Assembly: GCA_947483455.1 (NCBI GenBank)
Contig: CANKNK010000066.1
Location: forward strand, 1-8,121
Source: Comamonadaceae bacterium
GTDB lineage: Bacteria; Pseudomonadota; Gammaproteobacteria; Burkholderiales; Burkholderiaceae_C
Length of the DNA: 8,121 nucleotides
Direction: 5' to 3'
Under the pieces are notes generated by a model. It was not told the origin of the DNA, searched no databases, and saw only the letters and a list, made by a program, of their open reading frames with translations. The translations under genes were made by a program, and so were the position numbers. Numbering within the stretch: the stretch's first letter is position 1; each line of letters opens with the position of its first letter. Below, piece by piece: positions 1 through 6,279 of this stretch.

Positions 1-606
1 GGCATTGATGGTTTTCAGACCTGCCTCGGCACCGCGCAGCACTTCCAGCCCGAAGTCATCGTCCTGGTAGATGGTGCAGACCTTCTTGGCGCCTTTGTCC
101 TTGATCATCTTGGGCAGTGCCAGTCGGATCTGGTCGTAGTACGAACTGAGCAAGGCGTACTTCAGTTCATTGGGTGCGTCATACATGTCGCGCGACGCGG
201 TTAAGGGCATGAAATTGACGATCTGTTTTTCAAACTGGATCGGCATGGCGGCATTGTTTTGCGCAGTACCCAGGTGGCCGGCCATGATGAAAATCTTGTC
301 CTGGTTCACCAGTTTTTGCGCAGCCAGCACCGCACGCTTAGGGTCATAGCCCGAGTCCTCGACCAGCAGCTTGAGTTTGCGCCCGTGGATGGCGCCTTGC
401 TCATTGAGCTCGTCGATACGCAACTGCATGCCGTTGCGCGATTGTTTGCCATAACCGGCCAGGGGACCGGATAAATCCTGGATGGTGCCGATCACGATTT
501 CGTTTTTGCTCACGCCCTGCTGTTCGGCGGCAAGTGCCGGTACGGCAGCTAAGCAGGCGGCGAGCGCAAAGGCAAGACCGGTAACGGGAAACAAGTTTTT
601 CTTCAT
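1..606 (-). CDS. Liv/HAAT-type ABC transporter substrate-binding protein (LivK-like), C-terminus beyond window
   Basis: This is the periplasmic ligand-binding component of a branched-chain-amino-acid-type ABC importer (Peripla_BP_6 type I fold, by recall). I translated 202 residues from the ATG at 606; the frame is open to the window edge. Family members usually run 370-410 residues, so about half is visible. Residues 1-27 form a signal peptide: KK, a hydrophobic core, then an ALA-A site near 26/27. A lipobox-like LAAC at 15-18 is a competing reading. The mature start, with EIVIGTIQDLSGPLAGYGKQ at 36-55, is typical of the family. So are NEQGAIHGRKLKLLVED (68-84) and the QDDDFG turn (181-186). 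An AGGAG stands 7 nt before the ATG. It follows the acyl-CoA synthetase by 51 nt on the same strand and presumably serves LivHMGF upstream. The ligand cannot be read from sequence; linkage to the synthetase suggests a carboxylate. The family call is firm, the ligand unknown. Confidence 0.93.
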   Translation of the reverse strand, partial: MKKNLFPVTGLAFALAACLAAVPALAAEQQGVSKNEIVIGTIQDLSGPLAGYGKQSRNGMQLRIDELNEQGAIHGRKLKLLVEDSGYDPKRAVLAAQKLVNQDKIFIMAGHLGTAQNNAAMPIQFEKQIVNFMPLTASRDMYDAPNELKYALLSSYYDQIRLALPKMIKDKGAKKVCTIYQDDDFGLEVLRGAEAGLKTINA

Positions 607-613
607 GCTAGAT

Positions 614-618
614 CTCCT
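614..618 (-). promoter_or_regulatory. Ribosome binding site of the substrate-binding protein
   Basis: The coding strand reads AGGAG, followed by 7 nt and then the ATG at 606. It is a near-ideal Shine-Dalgarno element in an A/T-rich leader. It fixes the start, and it suggests efficient translation, as expected for a binding protein needed in excess over its transporter. Confidence 0.8.
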
Positions 619-638
619 AAAAATAGTAATTTCCTAGT

Positions 639-657
639 GCCGCCGGGCCCGGTGGGC
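639..657 (-). other. GC-rich palindromic intercistronic segment after the synthetase stop
   Basis: Directly after the TGA of the acyl-CoA synthetase lies a very GC-rich stretch. It contains the perfect 10-bp palindrome CCGGGCCCGG (643-652) and a possible small hairpin, GCCC-ACC-GGGC (657-647). No U-run follows, so it does not look like an intrinsic terminator. It could be an RNA processing or stability element separating the synthetase message from the more abundant binding-protein message. That role is inference, and the segment may have no function. Confidence 0.3.
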
Positions 658-2514
658 TCAGCCATACATAGCCTCAATATTAGCGTTGTATTTCTGCTCC
701 ACCAGTTTGCGCTTGAGTTTCATGGTGGGGGTGAGTTCTTCGTCTTCGGCGCTAAGCTGGGTATCGAGCAGGAAGAATTTTTTGATTTGCTCGACGCGCG
801 CGAACTTTTTATTCACCCGGTCTATTTCTTCCTGGATCAGCGCCTGCACTTCGGCCGAGCGCGTCAGGCTGGCGTAGTTGCTGAAAGGCACATCCTGGTC
901 TTGGGCAAATTTTTCGACATTTTCTTGGTCAATCATGATGATGACCGTCAAATAAGGCCGTTTGTCTCCGATGACCACTGCGTCGGTGATGTAGGGCGAA
1001 AACTTCAAGTCGTTTTCCAACTCGGAAGGCGTGATATTTTTGCCACCCGCCGTGATGATGATGTCCTTCATGCGATCGGTGATGCGGAAATAACCCTCGG
1101 CATCGACCACGCCCACATCGCCGGTGTGCAGCCAACCGTCCGCGTCTATGGTTTCGGCGGTTTTCTCGGCTTGATTCAGGTAACCAGCAAACACGTTCTT
1201 GCCGCGGACAAGAATTTCGCTGGTCTGCGGGTCCAGGCGCACTTCGTTGTACCCAGCCGCCGGGCCGATAGAGCCGGGGCGAATACGGGTGGCCGGTACG
1301 CCAGTGGCGGCACCGCAGGTCTCGGTCATGCCCCAGACTTCCAGCATAGGCACGCCCAGGGACAAATACCAGCGCACCAGTTCGGGCGAAATGGGCGCCG
1401 CGCCAGTGACCAGGTACTTGGCGCGATGAATTCCGATGAGTTTGCGCACGTTGTTGAGCGCCAGCCATTGGGCCAGCACAAATTGCGCCTTGAGCCACGC
1501 GCTGACCGATTCGCCGGCCAATACCTTATCCGCAATACGCGCACCCACGCCAATACCCCAGGCATACACCGCCTGCTGCACAAAACCGGCTTCTTTGAGC
1601 GTGATCATCACGCCGGAGTAAAACTTTTCCCACACGCGGGGCACCGCGGTAAATACCGTGGGCGCAATTTCGCGCACGTTCTCGGGAATGGTTTCCGGGT
1701 TTTCCACGAAGTTGAGTTTGGAGCCGGTGTAAAGCGAGAAATACTCACCACCCATGCGTTCAGCGATATGGCACAGGGGCAAAAAGCACATGCGCTCGTC
1801 GTCCATGGTCTGGGCGACCAGCGTGTTGTAGCCGTGCACGGTAAACACCAGGCCCTTGTGTAAATGCATGGCCCCCTTGGGCTTGCCGGTGGTGCCCGAG
1901 GTATAGACCAATATGGCCAAATCTTGCGCCTGGCACTGCGCTGCGCGCTCGCGCACCGCCTGAGGGTGTGCGGCCAGGTGCTCGCGCCCCAGCGCCCGCA
2001 AAGCATCTAGGCTCATGACGCCAGGGTCTTTGAGGGTGCGTAAACCCTCCATATCGAAAACCACGATCTTGCGCAGCAGCGGCAACTGGGCGCGTACTTC
2101 CAAGGCCTTGTCCAATTGCTCGTCGTCTTCAACAAACAAAATCGTGGTGCGCGAATCTTCGCTGAGGTAGTGCACCTGACTGCTCGCGTCGGTGGGGTAA
2201 ATGCCATTGGACACACCGCAGGCTGACAAGACTGCGAGATCGGCCCAGACCCACTCGACCACGGTATTGGACAAGATGGAGGCGCACTCACCTTTGTCAA
2301 AACCCAGGCTCAGCAAACCAGCGCAAATTTCTTCGACCGCAGTGGCTGTCTGGTTCCAGGTCCAACTGCGCCACAGCCCCAGGTGTTTCTGGCGCAACCA
2401 GACCTCAGGGCCACGCTGGGCGACGGCGTTCCAGAACATAGCGGTAATCGTGTCGCCCTCCAGCACCACCCGATGTTCCGGCTGGATATGGGCCAAATCC
2501 CAAAGATGGCTCAT
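658..2514 (-). CDS. AMP-forming long-chain-type acyl-CoA synthetase (FadD/FAA1-like)
   Basis: This cytoplasmic ANL-superfamily ligase activates a carboxylic acid with ATP to an acyl-adenylate and then an acyl-CoA. It has 618 residues, normal for the FAA1-like (COG1022) branch. Visible motifs are the phosphate-binding loop TSGTTGKPKG (205-214), PLCHIAERM (246-254), GAAPISPEL (371-379), WGMTETCG (394-401), HTGD (463-466), DRMKDII (480-486) with GGKNITPSE (490-498), and the C-terminal TPTMKLKRK (595-603) carrying the presumed catalytic Lys599. Nothing essential appears missing. I chose the ATG at 2514 over an in-frame ATG at 2556 because a perfect AGGAGG lies 6 nt upstream of 2514; the 14 extra residues are Arg/Ala-rich and lie over a hairpin. 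It sits between livF (70 nt upstream) and the binding protein (51 nt downstream) on the same strand. That suggests it activates the imported ligand. Chain length or aromatic specificity cannot be read here; the annotation 'long-chain' reflects family only. Confidence 0.95.
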   Translation of the reverse strand: MSHLWDLAHIQPEHRVVLEGDTITAMFWNAVAQRGPEVWLRQKHLGLWRSWTWNQTATAVEEICAGLLSLGFDKGECASILSNTVVEWVWADLAVLSACGVSNGIYPTDASSQVHYLSEDSRTTILFVEDDEQLDKALEVRAQLPLLRKIVVFDMEGLRTLKDPGVMSLDALRALGREHLAAHPQAVRERAAQCQAQDLAILVYTSGTTGKPKGAMHLHKGLVFTVHGYNTLVAQTMDDERMCFLPLCHIAERMGGEYFSLYTGSKLNFVENPETIPENVREIAPTVFTAVPRVWEKFYSGVMITLKEAGFVQQAVYAWGIGVGARIADKVLAGESVSAWLKAQFVLAQWLALNNVRKLIGIHRAKYLVTGAAPISPELVRWYLSLGVPMLEVWGMTETCGAATGVPATRIRPGSIGPAAGYNEVRLDPQTSEILVRGKNVFAGYLNQAEKTAETIDADGWLHTGDVGVVDAEGYFRITDRMKDIIITAGGKNITPSELENDLKFSPYITDAVVIGDKRPYLTVIIMIDQENVEKFAQDQDVPFSNYASLTRSAEVQALIQEEIDRVNKKFARVEQIKKFFLLDTQLSAEDEELTPTMKLKRKLVEQKYNANIEAMYG

Positions 2515-2520
2515 AGACGG

Positions 2521-2526
2521 CCTCCT
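2521..2526 (-). promoter_or_regulatory. Shine-Dalgarno that decides the synthetase start
   Basis: The coding strand reads AGGAGG, 6 nt before the ATG at 2514, at ideal spacing. It argues against the longer in-frame start at 2556, which has no comparable element. It also means the synthetase can be translated independently of livF, unlike the ATGA-coupled genes upstream. Confidence 0.85.
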
Positions 2527-2539
2527 ACGCACAGCAGCA

Positions 2540-2553
2540 CGGTCCGCAGACCG
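2540..2553 (-). other. Small hairpin in the livF-synthetase spacer
   Basis: The coding strand holds CGGTC-TGCG-GACCG, a perfect 5-bp stem with a 4-nt loop, extendable by two G-U pairs. It lies between the livF stop and the synthetase Shine-Dalgarno. No U-run follows on this strand, so it is not a standard terminator. It may slow RNA decay or mark a processing point within the operon. Function is inferred, and a 5-bp stem can arise by chance in GC-rich DNA. Confidence 0.3.
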
Positions 2554-2584
2554 CAATAGATTTTTGAAGCAGTGCTAGACATCA

Positions 2585-3382
2585 TCATCTCCAATTCTTT
2601 TTCTTTTTCCAGCGCCGTTCCTCACGCACGCCTTCTTCTTTGAGTCCCAAATAGAACTCCTTGATGTCTTCTTTCTCGCGCAGGCGAGCGCAGGTATCTT
2701 CCATCACGATGCGCCCGTTTTCCAACACATAGCCATAGTCCGACGCATTGAGCGCCATATTGGCGTTTTGCTCGACCAGCAAAATCGTGGTGCCGCGTTC
2801 ACGGTTGATACGCACCACAATTTCAAAAATTTCTTTGGTCAGCTTGGGCGACAGGCCCAAGCTAGGCTCGTCTAAAAGTATCAGGTCCGGCTTGGCCATG
2901 AGGGCGCGCGAGATCGCCAGCATTTGCTGCTGCCCGCCCGACAGCAAGCCCGCATCCTGCAAGCGACGCTCCTTCAAGATCGGGAAATAGGTGTACACCG
3001 TCTCCATATCGCGGGCGACCTGGTCACTATCGCTGCGGGTATAGGCCCCCATGAGCAGGTTGTCATGCACGCTCAGCAGCGGAAATACCTCGCGGCCCTC
3101 GGGCACATGGCTCAAGCCTTGCTGCACGATATGCGAAGGGTCTTGGGCCGTGATGTCCTGGCCCTTGAATTCAATAGAGCCCTTGCGCGGATCGATGATG
3201 CCCGAAATGGTTTTGAGAATCGTGGTTTTGCCCGCGCCATTGGAGCCCAGCACCGCACCGATCTCACCGCGCCGCACTTGCAGGCTGATACCGCGAATGG
3301 CTTTGATCGGCCCATAGGCGCTCTCGACGTTGAGCAGCTTGAGTACCGGCATGTCGCTGACAGGAGGAGGAATGCTGCTCAT
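2585..3382 (-). CDS. livF: LivF-type ABC importer ATPase
   Basis: This is the second cytoplasmic ATPase of the Liv-type importer, pairing with LivG to power the LivH-LivM channel. It has 265 residues against a usual 230-240; the excess is a short N-terminal lead and a basic C-terminal tail. Visible are Walker A GSNGAGKT (46-53), the segment SHVPEGREVFP (91-101) that is characteristic of LivF, signature LSGGQQQ (147-153), Walker B LILLDEP (167-173), and LLVEQN (201-206). The last has Gln205 where most ABC ATPases have the switch histidine; this is normal for LivF by recall. The C-terminus ends in RRWKKKKNWR, a lysine/arginine tail. Its ATG overlaps the livG stop as ATGA, indicating translational coupling. 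A second Met at residue 11 (3352) could start a shorter form, but it has no Shine-Dalgarno. The next gene starts 70 nt downstream. Family assignment is secure; the transported ligand is not known. Confidence 0.95.
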   Translation of the reverse strand: MSSIPPPVSDMPVLKLLNVESAYGPIKAIRGISLQVRRGEIGAVLGSNGAGKTTILKTISGIIDPRKGSIEFKGQDITAQDPSHIVQQGLSHVPEGREVFPLLSVHDNLLMGAYTRSDSDQVARDMETVYTYFPILKERRLQDAGLLSGGQQQMLAISRALMAKPDLILLDEPSLGLSPKLTKEIFEIVVRINRERGTTILLVEQNANMALNASDYGYVLENGRIVMEDTCARLREKEDIKEFYLGLKEEGVREERRWKKKKNWR

Positions 3383-4206
3383 GCGCCTACCCCGATAGCC
3401 GATTCGCGACGCAATGACGACACATCGTCCAATGTACCCAAATAGGCCTCGATAACCCCGGCATCGCTTTGCACCTCACGCGGCGTACCCATGGCCAACA
3501 CCTCGCCCTGGTTCATCGCCAGCACCCGGTCGGACACTTTGGAAACCAAGCTCATGTCGTGCTCCACCATCAGTACGGTAATGCCCAATTCATGCTGAAT
3601 ATCCTGAATCCAGAAAGCCATGTCGTCGGTTTCCTCGACATTCAAGCCGGAAGACGGTTCGTCCAGCAACAACAGCGAGGGCTCGGTACACAAAGCGCGC
3701 GCCACCTCCACCACTTTGCGTACGCCATAAGGCAGGCCAGCTACAAAAGTATCGCGGTAATGTTGCAGATTGAGAAAGTCGATCACTTCTTCGGCTTTTT
3801 CCCGCGAGCGCAATTCTTCCTCCCGCGTGGCGGCCGTAAAAAACATGTCTTGCCACAAGCTGGTTTTGCGGTGTGTGTGGCGCCCGATCAACAGGTTGTG
3901 CAATACCGAGGCGTGCTCAAACAGCTCGATGTTTTGAAAAGTACGGGCGATGCCTAACGCCGCCACATCCTGTGGCGCTTGCTCGGTCAGCTTGACCACG
4001 CCCTTGGGGCCGACGAAATCGATGCTGCCAGCGGTCGGCGTATAAATACGGCTAATCAGGTTGAACACCGTGGTTTTGCCAGCACCATTGGGGCCGATCA
4101 GGGTGAAGACCTCGCCTTTTTTAACCTCAAAGCTGACCTGGTTGACCGCCAGCAGGCCGCCAAAGCGTACGCTCAGGTCCTTGGCCGATAAAAGAAAGTC
4201 CGTCAT
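3379..4206 (-). CDS. livG: LivG-type ABC importer ATPase
   Basis: This is the first ATPase of the Liv-type importer. It has 275 residues, slightly above the usual 255 or so. Motifs are Walker A GPNGAGKT (38-45), the Q-loop region IARTFQN (86-92), a degenerate signature LPYGVRK (158-164) in place of LSGGQ, Walker B LLLLDEP (178-184), and VEHDM (214-218) with the switch histidine His216. A C-terminal segment around 235-257 (EVLAMGTPREV, VIEAYLG) matches the extra domain typical of LivG. The signature deviation is common in LivG proteins, so the LivG/LivF pair probably has unequal sites. The start overlaps the livM stop by 4 nt and the stop overlaps the livF start by 4 nt, so all three are probably translated together. 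There is no clear Shine-Dalgarno before its ATG, which fits coupling. Confidence in the family is high. Confidence 0.95.
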   Translation of the reverse strand: MTDFLLSAKDLSVRFGGLLAVNQVSFEVKKGEVFTLIGPNGAGKTTVFNLISRIYTPTAGSIDFVGPKGVVKLTEQAPQDVAALGIARTFQNIELFEHASVLHNLLIGRHTHRKTSLWQDMFFTAATREEELRSREKAEEVIDFLNLQHYRDTFVAGLPYGVRKVVEVARALCTEPSLLLLDEPSSGLNVEETDDMAFWIQDIQHELGITVLMVEHDMSLVSKVSDRVLAMNQGEVLAMGTPREVQSDAGVIEAYLGTLDDVSSLRRESAIGVGA

Positions 4207-5279
4207 TTCAAGCGATCCGATTTTTGGAAAGATTTCTGCCGCTTGAACATGCCTTTGCGGTAGAACGGGAACATCTCAAAATAGGTGCGTATCTTGAGCC
4301 AGCGGCCATACAAGCCCATGGGCTCAAACAGCACAAAGGCGATCAGTACCGCGCCATAGACCACGCCTTGCAAGCCCGGCGCTTGCCCGACCACTGCGGG
4401 CAAAAAGTCCTTGAACAGGGCGATGAGCTGCGGCATGGTGATCAGAAATATGGCGCCCAAAAAGGCCCCGTGGACCGACCCTAGACCGCCAATCACAATC
4501 ATCAAGAGCAGGTCGATGGATTGCAGAATATTGAACTGATCGGGCGAGATGAATTGCAATTTATGCGCATACAAGGCCCCGGCCACGCCGGCCAGCGCTG
4601 CGGAAATGGCAAAAGACATGGTTTTGTACTGCGCTAGGTTAATGCCCATACTTTGCGCAGAGATTTCCGAATCGCGGATGGCGACAAAGGCCCGCCCAGT
4701 GGGCGAACGCAGCAAATTAAGAATGCCCAAGGTCGCGACCACGGTTAGCAACAGGCACAAAAAATAAAACTGGATTTCGGTCTCTAGCACCCAACCAAAG
4801 ACGTTGGGCTTCTTGATGTGGATACCCGCATTGCCCCCGGTGACCGACTCCCATCGCGCCAATACCTCTTCCACAATGAAGCCAAACGACAGCGTCGCCA
4901 TGCCCAAATAAATGCCTTTGACGCGCAAGGCTGGCAAGCCCACCACCAGGCCCACCGCAGCAGACAAGCCGGCCGCGCCGGCCAGGGCGATGGGAAATGG
5001 CACACCCATATTGGTCAATACCGCATGCGTATACGCACCGACACCCAAAAACGCGGCATGGCCCAAAGAAAACAAGCCGGTAAAGCCGGCCAAGAGCATG
5101 ATGCCCAGGGCGGCGATGCTGTAAATCAGCACAAAGGTGAGTTGTGCCAGCCAGTACTCGGTAAACAGCCAGGGCGCACCTAGCAAGAGCAGCACCAAGA
5201 CGCTGTACCAAAAGGTATGGCCTTCATGCTTGGCCAGGCCGATGTCCTGGGCGTATTCGGTTTTGAAAATAAAACGCAT
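4203..5279 (-). CDS. livM: LivM-type ABC importer permease
   Basis: This inner-membrane permease forms half of the translocation channel with LivH. It has 358 residues and many hydrophobic segments, the first at about 24-40 and 46-64. Family landmarks are GFTGLFSLGHAAFLGVGAY (65-83) and LPALRVKGIYLGMATL (115-130). The cytoplasmic loop RSPTGRAFVAIRDSE (191-205), running on to SAQSMGIN (207-214), is the likely contact with the ATPases. IGGLGSVHGAFLGA (263-276) is a further landmark. About 28 polar residues (331-358: RTYFEMFPFY then RKGMFKRQKS) follow the last membrane segment. I recall such a tail from Liv permeases linked to FAA1-like synthetases, and it is longer than in classical LivM. The start lies 2 nt after the livH stop, with AAGG about 8 nt upstream. 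It overlaps livG by ATGA. The basic N-terminal 20 residues lie before the membrane part. Function as a permease is secure; the ligand is not. Confidence 0.95.
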   Translation of the reverse strand: MRFIFKTEYAQDIGLAKHEGHTFWYSVLVLLLLGAPWLFTEYWLAQLTFVLIYSIAALGIMLLAGFTGLFSLGHAAFLGVGAYTHAVLTNMGVPFPIALAGAAGLSAAVGLVVGLPALRVKGIYLGMATLSFGFIVEEVLARWESVTGGNAGIHIKKPNVFGWVLETEIQFYFLCLLLTVVATLGILNLLRSPTGRAFVAIRDSEISAQSMGINLAQYKTMSFAISAALAGVAGALYAHKLQFISPDQFNILQSIDLLLMIVIGGLGSVHGAFLGAIFLITMPQLIALFKDFLPAVVGQAPGLQGVVYGAVLIAFVLFEPMGLYGRWLKIRTYFEMFPFYRKGMFKRQKSFQKSDRLK

Positions 5280-5281
5280 GT

Positions 5282-6160
5282 TCAGACCTTTTTGCGCAGT
5301 TTTTCGCCGAACAAGCCATTGGGCCGTACCATCAGCATCACCAGCACCACGATATAAGCCGCTGTGTCCTTGAAACCATCGGGCAGGTAAAAGCCCGAAA
5401 AGGCCTCGACCAAGCCGATCACCAAGCCACCCACAATCGCGCCAGGCAGACTGCCAAAGCCCCCCACTACCGCAGCAGGGAAGGCTTTGAGGCCGATAAA
5501 GCCCATATTGGCGTGGACAAAGGTGATGGGCGCGAGCAAAAGTCCGGCAATACTGGCCACCGCCGCCGCCAGCGCCCAGGCGATGCTATTGAGGCGCTTG
5601 ACCGGTATGCCCATGTAATACGCTGCCAACTGGTTTTGCGAGGCGGCCTGCATGGCGATACCCAGCTTGCTGTAGCGGAAAAGTGCGAACAACAAAACGC
5701 ACAACACGCCGGTGGCGGCAATCACCACCATATGCTCCACGTTCAAAATCAGGCCGCCCACCTTCCAGATTTCGTCTTTATACGGTACGGGTAAGGCCTG
5801 GGTATCGGTTCCTATATTCGGAATCATGGTGATCAGGCCGCGCGCCACATAGCCCACGCCGATCGTGAGCATGACAATAGAAAACGCCGGCTGCCCCAAA
5901 ATCGGGCGTATCACCGCCATCTCGATCAGTGCGCCGACCAATGCCATCGCCAACACCGCCGAAAGAATGGCCAGCCAATAGGGCATACCCAGCATGGTCA
6001 TCGCCACCAGGCCGCCGAAAGCGCCCAGCATCATCAACTCGCCCTGCGCGAAGCTGACTGTCTCGGTAGCCTTATAAATAAGGACAAAACCGAGTGCGAT
6101 CAGTCCGTAAATGCAGCCCTGGGCTACACCACTGATCAACAATTGAAAAAACTGCACCAT
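5282..6160 (-). CDS. livH: LivH-type ABC importer permease
   Basis: This inner-membrane permease is the partner of LivM. It has 292 residues, the normal length. The typical N-terminus GVAQGCIYGLIALGFVLIYK (11-30) is followed by SFAQGELMMLGAF (36-48). The cytoplasmic EAA-like loop RYSKLGIAMQAASQNQ (162-177) leads into YYMGI (181-185), VVGGFGSLPGAIVGG (231-245) and the terminal VRPNGLFG (278-285). It is the first gene of the transporter block. An AGGAGG lies only 1 nt before the ATG at 6160, which is unusually close. The second codon is GTG (6157), with 4-nt spacing, so either may start the protein; the two differ by one residue. The 119-nt gap upstream carries repeats and a candidate -10 box, making this the probable head of the livHMGF-synthetase-binding-protein transcript. 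Read-through from the thioesterase gene is also possible, since I see no terminator between them. Confidence 0.95.
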   Translation of the reverse strand: MVQFFQLLISGVAQGCIYGLIALGFVLIYKATETVSFAQGELMMLGAFGGLVAMTMLGMPYWLAILSAVLAMALVGALIEMAVIRPILGQPAFSIVMLTIGVGYVARGLITMIPNIGTDTQALPVPYKDEIWKVGGLILNVEHMVVIAATGVLCVLLFALFRYSKLGIAMQAASQNQLAAYYMGIPVKRLNSIAWALAAAVASIAGLLLAPITFVHANMGFIGLKAFPAAVVGGFGSLPGAIVGGLVIGLVEAFSGFYLPDGFKDTAAYIVVLVMLMVRPNGLFGEKLRKKV

Positions 6161-6161
6161 G

Positions 6162-6167
6162 CCTCCT
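6162..6167 (-). promoter_or_regulatory. Shine-Dalgarno of livH at abnormally short spacing
   Basis: The coding strand reads AGGAGG, then one nucleotide, then ATG GTG. One nt is below the usual 5-9 nt window. Initiation at the GTG second codon would give 4 nt, still short but better. The element may lower initiation efficiency despite its perfect sequence. Confidence 0.6.
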
Positions 6168-6184
6168 AGGTTGAACCACCCGAG

Positions 6185-6190
6185 GTTATA
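6185..6190 (-). promoter_or_regulatory. Candidate -10 box for the liv operon
   Basis: The coding strand reads TATAAC, matching TATAAT at five of six positions, about 25 nt before livH. No hexamer resembling TTGACA occurs at 15-18 nt upstream (TCAAGG at 17 nt is poor). If real, the promoter would probably need an activator. The repeats and palindrome at 6212-6260 would then sit at roughly -34 to -82, where activators commonly bind. This is inference from a single hexamer. Confidence 0.3.
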
Positions 6191-6211
6191 GCCCTAGTTT
6201 GAAAATTCCTT

Positions 6212-6260
6212 GATAGGGTTGTTACCGATTTCAATGGGTAAATTGACACCCGATAGGGTT
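6212..6260. promoter_or_regulatory. Putative operator region: direct repeats flanking a palindrome
   Basis: Two exact copies of GATAGGGTT (plus strand; AACCCTATC on the coding strand) occur at 6212-6220 and 6252-6260, exactly 40 bp apart. Between them, 6222-6241 is an imperfect 20-bp palindrome with arms beginning TTACC and ending GGTAA; 16 of 20 positions are symmetric. The layout is almost centred (repeat, 1 nt, palindrome, 10 nt, repeat) and fills the gap upstream of livH. A dimeric regulator at the palindrome, of TetR or similar type, plus a second factor or oligomer on the repeats is plausible. No regulator gene is in the window, and I do not recognise the motif as a named operator. Confidence 0.45.
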
Positions 6261-6279
6261 CACGCCCTCTGACAGACGC

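Noticed and set aside
637..1863. Long plus-strand open frame (408 codons) opposite the acyl-CoA synthetase
   Set aside because: It lies wholly antisense to a protein with all expected ligase motifs. Its translation is rich in His, Arg, Gly and Phe without recognisable domains, as expected for a shadow frame in GC-rich DNA, and no Shine-Dalgarno was evident.
2515..2556. Upstream in-frame ATG adding 14 residues to the synthetase
   Set aside because: The extra residues are Arg/Ala-rich and unlike the family N-terminus. They overlap a hairpin and the strong AGGAGG that serves the ATG at 2514.
2540..2566. Possible plus-strand intrinsic terminator (stem followed by a short T-run)
   Set aside because: There is no plus-strand gene upstream for it to terminate, the stem is only 5 bp, and the T-run is 8 nt away from the stem.
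2588..2615. Possible frameshift at the A/T-homopolymer end of livF giving the KKKK tail
   Set aside because: Basic tails after the KEFYLG motif are familiar in Liv ATPases of this type, and the reading frame and stop look natural, so no disruption is needed to explain it.
2924..3445. Plus-strand open frame of 173 codons opposite livF
   Set aside because: It is antisense to the Walker A and signature region of livF and shows no family features.
6169..6177. GGTTGAACC palindrome just upstream of livH
   Set aside because: The arms are 4 bp with a single central base. That is too short to stand out from chance, and it cannot form a stable hairpin.
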